A stretch of DNA of 11,051 nucleotides from Cyanobacteriota bacterium. GTDB lineage: Bacteria; Cyanobacteriota; Cyanobacteriia; Phormidesmidales; Phormidesmidaceae. A program made the position numbers and the translations under genes. Shown here one piece after another: positions 1 through 5,512 of the stretch (positions are counted from its first letter, which is position 1; each line of letters opens with the position of its first letter). The stretch covers positions 1 to 11,051 of the forward strand of contig JAIXUR010000584.1 in the NCBI GenBank assembly GCA_027483425.1. Reading direction: 5' to 3'. The notes below the pieces were generated by a model that was given only the letters and a program-made list of their open reading frames with translations, was not told where the DNA came from and searched no databases.

Positions 1-1
1 C

Positions 2-88
2 AGTCGACTGATCTACTGTGAAACCATTGTGCTAGATGAGGTCTTACTGGCAGGTCCGGCGATCGCGGCCAATCGTACGGTGCTCTAG
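2..88 (+). CDS. possible C-terminal end of an upstream gene (partial)
   Basis: A plus-strand frame is open from the left edge for 28 codons and stops with TAG at 86-88; it reads SRLIYCETIVLDEVLLAGPA and then eight more residues. I do not recognise the protein. The reading looks protein-like (hydrophobic/acidic alternation, a HIP1-like GCGATCGC-type stretch at 59-66) and a hairpin repeat begins 18 bp after the stop, which would suit the end of a gene convergent with the GAF gene on the other strand. A 28-codon open stretch is short enough to arise by chance, and one minus-strand frame is also open here, so this stays tentative. Confidence 0.3.
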   Translation, partial: SRLIYCETIVLDEVLLAGPAIAANRTVL

Positions 89-105
89 ATCCGGAGTTAG
101 ATAGG

Positions 106-131
106 GTGCGTCATCGTCCCGCGTGACGCAC
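106..131. repeat. hairpin repeat GTGCGTCA/TGACGCAC
   Basis: Two perfectly complementary 8-base arms, GTGCGTCA (106-113) and TGACGCAC (124-131), enclose a 10-base loop. From memory, TAGGGTGCGT...ACGCAC-type palindromes are dispersed in many cyanobacterial genomes, so I class this as an interspersed palindrome. No T-run follows the stem on either strand, so it is not a standard intrinsic terminator, although its position between convergent genes could let it protect transcript ends. Confidence 0.55.
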
Positions 132-134
132 GCT

Positions 135-239
135 AGAACGTCGGTACAGAAACCCGGTTTCTCGGCCAGAAGACAAGTCATGCCGTTAGCGCAGCGACGA
201 AGAAACCGGGTTTTTAGCCATACTGTACCGGTGCTCTAG
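135..239. repeat. compound inverted repeat with AAACCCGGTTTCT cores
   Basis: The left arm contains CGGTACAG (142-149) followed by AAACCCGGTTTCT (150-162). The right arm contains AGAAACCGGGTTT (201-213) followed, after a short spacer, by CTGTACCG (223-230). The arms pair over roughly 25 positions with an unpaired stretch of about 10 bases in the right arm. Each core (GAAACCCGGTTTC) is itself nearly self-complementary. Outside the arms, CTAGAACG (133-140) loosely pairs with the CTCTAG end at 234-239. The structure resembles a small non-coding mobile palindrome. Homologous AAACCCGGTTT units are, from memory, common interspersed repeats in cyanobacteria. Confidence 0.6.
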
Positions 240-302
240 GAATAATTGAGATGATCTACTGAGCGGTTCTCGGTCGTGAAATCCGCTACGGTCTACAGCA
301 GG

Positions 303-836
303 CTAATCCAGCCGAATGGAAGGTGCCGAAGCGAGCACCAGCGCACCGGCCTGCATCCGCTCAACGTCAGTCTCTGACCACGATCGCGGCCCATGGCAGT
401 GGTGGGCGACTAGCAACCCCCACAATGTTTGGTTGGTCAAGATCGGCACGGCCAGATTGGCCTTTACCTGTAGGTAACGCAAGAAATCACGGTGACACTC
501 CTCAATCGGTTCAGTTTCAATATCGGCGATCGCCCGAACTCGACCGGCCAAATAAAGTGCCGCATAGCTATCGTTAAAGCACTGGTCAGGGCCAGTCGAG
601 CCAAAGATCGAGAACCTATCGTCACTCAAGGATTCAAAGGTAACTTGCCACTGCCACTGGGTATAAAAATGATAGACCACCACGCGATCGACCTGTAGAA
701 AACTCCTGAGCTCGTTGGTGGTGCTTTGCACTAGCTTGTCTCGCTGCATGGTCTGCTGCAAGTGCTGAAAAACTCGCCCCAATTCATCAACTTCTGAGGT
801 GGGTCGTTTAGCATGGACAGTCGGATCAAATTGCAT
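303..836 (-). CDS. stand-alone GAF-domain protein, DXCF cyanobacteriochrome-like
   Basis: A 177-residue protein made almost entirely of one GAF domain (about 30-170), preceded by a short helix. It probably senses light through a covalently bound bilin in the cytosol. Two cysteine motifs support this: DQCF (residues 84-87, Cys86) and a Cys-His pair, ECHRDFL, with Cys114. The two cysteines are 28 residues apart, the spacing I recall for Cys494/Cys522 of TePixJ. Other family marks are GRVRAI, VKANLAVPIL and LWGLLVAHHCHGPRSW. There is no kinase, GGDEF or transmembrane segment, so it must act through a partner. I chose the ATG at 834-836; a TTG four codons upstream is possible, and the frame stays open to a stop at 906-908, but none of these starts has a clear ribosome binding site. 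It is divergent from the c-di-GMP operon. GAF is near certain, whereas chromophore binding is inference: related cyanobacterial single-GAF proteins may not all bind bilin. Confidence 0.8.
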   Translation of the reverse strand: MQFDPTVHAKRPTSEVDELGRVFQHLQQTMQRDKLVQSTTNELRSFLQVDRVVVYHFYTQWQWQVTFESLSDDRFSIFGSTGPDQCFNDSYAALYLAGRVRAIADIETEPIEECHRDFLRYLQVKANLAVPILTNQTLWGLLVAHHCHGPRSWSETDVERMQAGALVLASAPSIRLD

Positions 837-1091
837 AAACACAACCAAGGAAGGGGTCGATTGATTGACTTCAAGGCAACGAAAATCAATGGGATAAAGT
901 GGTTGTTAATTAATGATTAATGAATGGTGACTTGAATTTGCGATCGCCTAAGCAGCGCACTGACAGTCAAATAATTTATCCCATGATCACTGCCTATTCG
1001 TTTCATTCTTAGATATTTCTTAAGCTACTTTTCGAAGTTCCCCTTGGCGATTAATCCCTGAGTCTAACGACCCTAGCGTTATCGTCTAGCG

Positions 1092-1119
1092 TAACCCATC
1101 AACCCCCGGCGGTGGGTTA
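1092..1119. repeat. hairpin repeat TAACCCA/TGGGTTA
   Basis: Seven-base arms TAACCCA (1092-1098) and TGGGTTA (1113-1119) are perfectly complementary around a 14-base GC-rich loop. The GCGTAACCCATC edge resembles a palindromic repeat that I recall as widespread in cyanobacterial spacers. No T-run follows, so it is more likely an interspersed repeat than a terminator. Confidence 0.5.
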
Positions 1120-1181
1120 ATCGCCACACCATCCCCTAGAACATCGTTTAATACCGCTCTCCACTGATTTGGCTGAGTCGA

Positions 1182-1216
1182 TGCCATATTCAGCCAGGGT
1201 ATACTGTATATTGGCA
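1182..1216. promoter_or_regulatory. imperfect inverted repeat overlapping a TATACT box
   Basis: TGCCATATTCAG (1182-1193) pairs with CTGTATATTGGCA (1204-1216) at 11 of 12 positions with one bulged base, and the TATACT at 1200-1205 falls between and into the arms. It could be an operator or promoter for the regulator operon, but it lies about 290 bp upstream of the first start codon and I see no good -35 box. Treat as a candidate only. Confidence 0.25.
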
Positions 1217-1503
1217 TATCGGCCTAATGCGGGCAGCCCCCACCCACATTATTACCCTTGACAAAAGAACATGTGATCTGGTTGACGTCCTAGTTGAATT
1301 CCTGCCTCGCCTGGCCAAAAAGCTTAAAATGCCCCCCATCAAGTCTTTTGCTAGGTCGACTCAACGCCGCAAACTATCTTTCACGGCACCGCTGAAAGCC
1401 ATGATTAGCAGAGGTCACCAGCTAGCTGTAACCATCTCGCCCACATCTCGCCCTAGATCCCACACCCTCACCATCATTATGAAAGAGCAGTCCCAAAGAA
1501 AAA

Positions 1504-2457
1504 ATGACCCCCGCTAGGATTTTAGTTGTAGACGATGAGCTAGAGCTTCAACGTCTGATCAAGCAAAGATTTAGAAGACAGATTCAATCTAACCAGATGG
1601 ATTTTGTCTTTGCATCTAGCGGTGTGGAAGCGCTGCAAAAGCTGCAACAGGATCGACAGATTGATATGGTACTGACCGATATCAATATGCCAGATATGGA
1701 TGGTTTAACCTTTATTCAGCGGCTACCTCAAATCAGTCCAACGCTCAAGGCCGTAATGATCTCCGCCTATGGTGATATGCCCCGGGTGCGCCAGGCGATG
1801 AATGGGGGAGCGTTTGACTTTTTAACCAAGCCCCTTGACTTTCAGGATCTAGAACGGACGATTGAGCGGACCCTGGCTGTGGTGCGGCAACTCCAAGATC
1901 AACAATTGCAAGCCCAGAGGCACCAGGAGGAACTGCGCCAGGCGGCCTTCCATGATGAGCTGACCGACTTACCCAACCGGACTTGGTTAAACCAGCACCT
2001 GCAACACCTGTTTAAGCAACGAAAGCAGCCCCATCGAGGCGCGATCGCGCTGCTGTTCATTGATCTCGACGGGTTTAAGCCAGTCAACGATCAGCTCGGC
2101 CATCTGATCGGTGACCGGCTGCTCAGACAGGTGGCCCAGCGGCTCAAGCTTTGTCTGCGGGAGGGAGACCTGGCGGCGCGCATGGGCGGCGATGAGTTTG
2201 TCATTGTGCTGGAGGATGTCCAGGATGTGGCGATCGCTGTGGCCGTGGCCGATCGTCTAGAACAACAACTCATCCAGCCGTTTGATCTCAATGGGCTCCA
2301 AGCCCAGATCAGTGCCAGCATCGGCATTGCGATGAGTAGCCAAGGAATTGGGCACCCTGAAGATCTGCTACGGGCGGCTGATGTGGCGATGTATGCCGCC
2401 AAGGCCCAGGGGAAAGGATGCTACGTCATCTTTGACGAAGCCACACATCAGGCGTAA
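1504..2457 (+). CDS. response regulator with GGDEF diguanylate cyclase output
   Basis: A 317-residue cytosolic protein expected to make cyclic di-GMP from two GTP when its receiver is phosphorylated. The receiver (about 4-125) has the acidic pair Asp10/Asp11, phosphoacceptor Asp59 (LTDINMP), Ser87 and Lys109 (FLTKP). A helical linker (about 120-148) leads to a GGDEF domain (148-317) with LTDLPNR, the metal/substrate motif DLDGFKPVND (Asp187, Asn195, Asp196), an intact GGDEF at 228-232, and an RxxD inhibitory site (Arg219-Asp222) exactly five residues before GGDEF, so product feedback is expected. The start MTPARILVVDDE matches the length of both downstream paralogues; no strong ribosome binding site precedes it. 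The protein ends just after GGDEF, where its neighbour continues into an EAL domain. First gene of a likely operon. Confidence 0.93.
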   Translation: MTPARILVVDDELELQRLIKQRFRRQIQSNQMDFVFASSGVEALQKLQQDRQIDMVLTDINMPDMDGLTFIQRLPQISPTLKAVMISAYGDMPRVRQAMNGGAFDFLTKPLDFQDLERTIERTLAVVRQLQDQQLQAQRHQEELRQAAFHDELTDLPNRTWLNQHLQHLFKQRKQPHRGAIALLFIDLDGFKPVNDQLGHLIGDRLLRQVAQRLKLCLREGDLAARMGGDEFVIVLEDVQDVAIAVAVADRLEQQLIQPFDLNGLQAQISASIGIAMSSQGIGHPEDLLRAADVAMYAAKAQGKGCYVIFDEATHQA

Positions 2458-2545
2458 ACTTACCAGGTATTAACTGTCCTACCCCAAGAAAATCTTGTTT
2501 TAAACCATTAGCCGGATCATTTCGATAATAAATCACGTTTAAATC

Positions 2546-4285
2546 ATGCCGCCGATCAAAATTCTAGTTGTAGATGACGAGGCTGAACTAGGTCGTTTAA
2601 TCAAACAACGCTTTAGAAAGAGAATACAAGCGAAGGAATTTGACTTTTTGTTTGCGCTAAATGGGGTGGATGCGCTGAGGTGTTTGCAGGAAGATCAGGA
2701 GGTGGCTATTGTCTTAACGGATATCAATATGCCCCAGATGGATGGCTTGACTCTGATTGGCAGGCTCTCGGATATTGATAAAACCCTCAAGGCCGTGGTG
2801 ATCTCTGCCTATGGTGATATTCCCAACATTCGCAAGGCGATGAACCGAGGGGCGTTTGACTTTCTGACCAAGCCCATCGACTTTCAAGACCTGGAAGTCA
2901 CCATTCAAAAAACCCTAGAATGTGTGCAACAGGCCCGTGAAAAGCAGCAGATGATTCAAACGGCCCAGGCTGCCTTAGTTAGGGTCGCTTTTCACGATGC
3001 CTTGACCGGTTTGCCGAACCGCGCCTGGTTTGTGGATCAAATCGCCGGGGTGATCGAGCGCCGGGATCAAGAAGCCGATCTAAACTACGCCGTATTGTTT
3101 ATTGACCTCGATCGCTTCAAGCTGGTGAATGACAGTTTAGGCCATGGCATTGGCGATATTTTGTTGCAGGAGGTGGCGAAGCGCCTCACCACCTGCCTAC
3201 GCGAACCCGACGTGGTAGCTCGCCTAGGCGGTGATGAGTTTGCCATTCTGCTCAAGGGAATTCGGAATGATGACTGTGCGCTAGAGGTGGCCAAACGGGT
3301 GCAGGAGCAGCTCAAGCAGCCCTTTACCCTAGAAGGCCTGGAGATTTTTTCGGAAGCGAGTATTGGCATTGCTCTGGGCGTGCAGAACTACCAGCAACCC
3401 GAGGATCTGCTGCGGGATGTCGATGTGGCCATGTACTGTGCCAAGGCCCAGGGCAAAGGGCAGTATGAGGTGTTTGACCCCGTGATGCAAATTCGAGTCC
3501 GAGAGTCGCTGCTGCTGGAGAATGATCTACGGTTGGCGATCGCCCGCGACGAACTCAGTCTCCACTATCAACCGATTATTTCGGCGGCCACCGGCCATCT
3601 CAGCAGCTTCGAAGCCCTGGCTCGCTGGCAGCATCCGGTTGAGGGCTGGGTTTCTCCGGCCAAGTTTATTCCACTAGCTGAGGAAAATCGATCGATTATT
3701 CCCCTTGGCTGGTGGGTGTTTCAGACCGCCTGCCGTCAGATGCGCCTTTGGCACGAGCAGTTTCCGGCCCAACAGCATCTAAAGTTAAACGTTAATTTCT
3801 CAGCGGTACAGCTGCAACAGGTGAACCTGGTTGAGCAGGTGAATAATGTTCTCCAGGCCACAGGACTGAATGGTCGGTCGATTAAACTGGAAATTACCGA
3901 GAGCTATTTGCTGGAAGATACCGTGGCCCAGATTGAAGTTTTGCGTGGCTTAAAGGGGCTGGGCATTCAAATCTGTATTGATGATTTTGGTACGGGCTAC
4001 TCCTCTTTAAGCTGTTTGCATGAATTCCCCATTGATACCTTAAAGATTGATCGGTCTTTTATTCGGCGTATTGATCCTCAGTCGGGCAGAAATTTGGAAA
4101 CTGTTAGAATGATCATTACCCTAGCCCACAGCTTTGGCATGGATGTTGTTGCTGAAGGCATTGAAAGTGCGGATCAGCTCCAGAAACTCAGGGATCTGGA
4201 CTGTGATTATTTCCAAGGTTTTTTGATTTCTCGTCCGATGGACAGTGAGATGGCGAGCCGGTTTCTAGACCACAGCCAAGGTTGA
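2546..4285 (+). CDS. response regulator with GGDEF and EAL domains (c-di-GMP turnover)
   Basis: A 579-residue bifunctional regulator. The receiver (4-125, phosphoacceptor Asp59, Ser87, Lys109) is about two thirds identical, without gaps, to that of the preceding gene. The GGDEF domain (148-313) keeps DLDRFKLVND, GGDEF at 228-232 and an RxxD site at 219-222, so cyclase activity is possible. The EAL domain (about 322-579) keeps EAL at 356-358, VNFS with Asn417, LEITES (448-453), the DDFGTG loop (Asp479/Asp480), LKIDRSF (Lys500), AEGIE (Glu537) and QGF (Gln557). All expected metal-binding and catalytic positions that I know are present, so phosphodiesterase activity is likely. Which activity dominates, and what phosphorylation does, cannot be read from sequence. 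It starts 88 bp after the previous stop without a clear ribosome binding site. A GATAAT at 2524-2529 hints at a possible internal promoter with a very short leader, but its -35 is poor. Confidence 0.95.
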   Translation: MPPIKILVVDDEAELGRLIKQRFRKRIQAKEFDFLFALNGVDALRCLQEDQEVAIVLTDINMPQMDGLTLIGRLSDIDKTLKAVVISAYGDIPNIRKAMNRGAFDFLTKPIDFQDLEVTIQKTLECVQQAREKQQMIQTAQAALVRVAFHDALTGLPNRAWFVDQIAGVIERRDQEADLNYAVLFIDLDRFKLVNDSLGHGIGDILLQEVAKRLTTCLREPDVVARLGGDEFAILLKGIRNDDCALEVAKRVQEQLKQPFTLEGLEIFSEASIGIALGVQNYQQPEDLLRDVDVAMYCAKAQGKGQYEVFDPVMQIRVRESLLLENDLRLAIARDELSLHYQPIISAATGHLSSFEALARWQHPVEGWVSPAKFIPLAEENRSIIPLGWWVFQTACRQMRLWHEQFPAQQHLKLNVNFSAVQLQQVNLVEQVNNVLQATGLNGRSIKLEITESYLLEDTVAQIEVLRGLKGLGIQICIDDFGTGYSSLSCLHEFPIDTLKIDRSFIRRIDPQSGRNLETVRMIITLAHSFGMDVVAEGIESADQLQKLRDLDCDYFQGFLISRPMDSEMASRFLDHSQG

Positions 4286-4307
4286 CGCCAAGGGGATGCA
4301 TTTTTAT

Positions 4308-4311
4308 GGAG
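4308..4311 (+). promoter_or_regulatory. ribosome binding site GGAG that decides the start at 4318
   Basis: GGAG lies six bases before the ATG at 4318. This start gives MEPTKILVVDDE, the same number of residues before ILVVDDE as in both upstream paralogues (MTPAR-, MPPIK-). The competing TTG at 4282 and ATG at 4306 would add residues that the paralogues lack. Confidence 0.6.
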
Positions 4312-4317
4312 CCGAGC

Positions 4318-5475
4318 ATGGAGCCTACTAAGATTCTGGTTGTCGATGATGAGCTGGAGCTGGAGCGCCTGATCAAGCAGCGGTTTCGCAAGAAAATCAA
4401 CTCTAAGGAAATCGATTTCATTTTCGCCTCCAATGGACTAGAGGCGCTGCAAAAAATACAGGAAGAAAGTGACATCGATCTGGTGTTGACCGACATTAAT
4501 ATGCCTCAAATGGATGGCCTGGAATTGATCGATGCCCTCTCAAAAATGAGTGACTCGTTGAAGGCCGTGGTGATTTCAGCCTATAGCCACACCGCCAATC
4601 TTCGCCAGGCCATGAATGTGGGTGCTTTTGATTTTTTGACTAAGCCCCTTAACTTTAGGGAACTAGAGCAAACCATCGAAAAAACTCAAAAACATGTTCA
4701 ACAAATTCGAGCTCGGCAATTAGAAGCAAAAAACACACTACTTGAGCAGGAAAAGCTCAAGCTAAAAGCACTGCAAGACAGCATTAGTACATCGCTATCC
4801 CACGAGATAAATACACCGCTAAATGGCATTCTTGGCTTCACAGACTTGCTACTAAAATACTACGCTTCAACCTTTGAAGCAGATGTTTTAGACGCTTTTC
4901 AATGCATTTACAACTCCACGATTCGACTGGAGCGACTATGTCATAATTTTTTGTTTCATGCCCAGTTTGAAGTGCTAGTTACAGATCCTGAAAGATTGCT
5001 AAAACTGAAACAGGAAATCACCCATTCCTCCCAGAGTTGGTTTTTAGAATGTGCCGATTTCCAAGCGGCCAACTATAGTCGCCTGGCCGATATAGAGATG
5101 CAGATTGACAGTGCCCCAGTCCAGATCTCAGAGACTCTGCTGAGAAAGATCGTCAAGGAGCTCTTGGATAATGCACTGAAGTTTTCTGAACCGGAAACGC
5201 CTATTTCGGTGAGGGGGGTTAATTTGGGTCAGTGGTTTAAGGTGGTGGTGAGCGATCGCGGTCGGGGTCTATCTCCCGAGCAAATTGCCAATTTAGATGC
5301 CTACGTCCAGTTTGATCGAGACGAGCATGAGCAGCAGGGCATGGGGCTAGGGCTGGCGATTGTTAAGCGAATTGTGCAGGTTCACGAGGGCCAATTTATA
5401 ATCGAGAGTACCGAAGGCAAGGGCACAACGGTGACTATTGAGTTGCCTGTTGCAGAGTCCGACTTAATTAGTTAA
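4318..5475 (+). CDS. receiver-histidine kinase (REC-HisKA-HATPase) regulator
   Basis: A 385-residue cytosolic protein with a receiver in front of a complete histidine kinase. The receiver (4-125) has Asp10/Asp11, phosphoacceptor Asp59, Ser87 and Lys109. It closely resembles the two preceding receivers, but has Ser-His where they have Gly-Asp after SAY (90-91). A charged coiled-coil linker (about 128-155) leads to the phosphorylatable His162 (SHEINTPLNG). The ATPase domain has the N box ELLDNALKFS (Asn285), G1 box DRGRGL (Asp313) and G2 box GMGLGLAIV (341-349). It has no sensor or membrane segment, so it is probably controlled through receiver phosphorylation and passes phosphate to other receivers, plausibly those next door. 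The part around 4680-4740 is AT-rich (20 G+C in 60 by hand count) compared with its flanks. It starts 32 bp after the previous stop, and the next gene begins 37 bp after its own. Confidence 0.93.
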   Translation: MEPTKILVVDDELELERLIKQRFRKKINSKEIDFIFASNGLEALQKIQEESDIDLVLTDINMPQMDGLELIDALSKMSDSLKAVVISAYSHTANLRQAMNVGAFDFLTKPLNFRELEQTIEKTQKHVQQIRARQLEAKNTLLEQEKLKLKALQDSISTSLSHEINTPLNGILGFTDLLLKYYASTFEADVLDAFQCIYNSTIRLERLCHNFLFHAQFEVLVTDPERLLKLKQEITHSSQSWFLECADFQAANYSRLADIEMQIDSAPVQISETLLRKIVKELLDNALKFSEPETPISVRGVNLGQWFKVVVSDRGRGLSPEQIANLDAYVQFDRDEHEQQGMGLGLAIVKRIVQVHEGQFIIESTEGKGTTVTIELPVAESDLIS

Positions 5476-5497
5476 TCCAAGTTCTGGCCCGAGTGCT

Positions 5498-5504
5498 GAG
5501 GTGA
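5498..5504 (+). promoter_or_regulatory. strong ribosome binding site GAGGTGA for the giant kinase gene
   Basis: GAGGTGA matches seven bases of the ideal anti-Shine-Dalgarno complement and lies eight bases before the ATG at 5513. It is the best ribosome binding site seen in the window and supports that start. Confidence 0.65.
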
Positions 5505-5512
5505 CGTGAAAG

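Larger units (their letters stand above)
837..1503. other. long divergent spacer without a convincing gene
   Basis: This 667-bp stretch lies between the starts of two divergent transcription units and should hold both promoters. I see an AT-rich tract around 902-925, a hairpin repeat at 1092-1119 and an imperfect inverted repeat at 1182-1216. A TTGACA sits at 1258-1263 but has no suitable -10 box at 16-18 bp. Only one frame of note exists (1227-1517); it resembles no family and overlaps the start of the next gene, so I do not call it. Confidence 0.6.

Noticed and set aside
10..261. GATCTACTG repeated at 10-18 and 253-261 as an insertion duplication
   Set aside because: The flanking bases do not match, nine bases can recur by chance, and the CGGTGCTCTAG pair is a better candidate boundary.
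323..698. Two plus-strand open frames opposite the GAF gene
   Set aside because: They are shadows of the minus-strand GAF gene, whose translation has clear family motifs.
1258..1263. Perfect TTGACA as a -35 promoter box
   Set aside because: No -10-like hexamer occurs 16-18 bp downstream.
1227..1517. A 96-residue plus-strand open frame before the first response regulator
   Set aside because: It has no recognisable motif, an unnatural-looking composition, no ribosome binding site, and overlaps the well-supported start of the REC-GGDEF gene by 14 bases.
2485..2497. Small dyad CAAGA-AAA-TCTTG followed by TTTT, as a terminator between the first two regulators
   Set aside because: The stem is only five base pairs and AT-rich; it is too weak for an intrinsic terminator and the next gene looks co-transcribed.
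4282..4317. Upstream TTG or ATG start for the REC-histidine kinase, overlapping the EAL gene
   Set aside because: The GGAG before 4318 and the identical N-terminal length of the two paralogues favour the later ATG.
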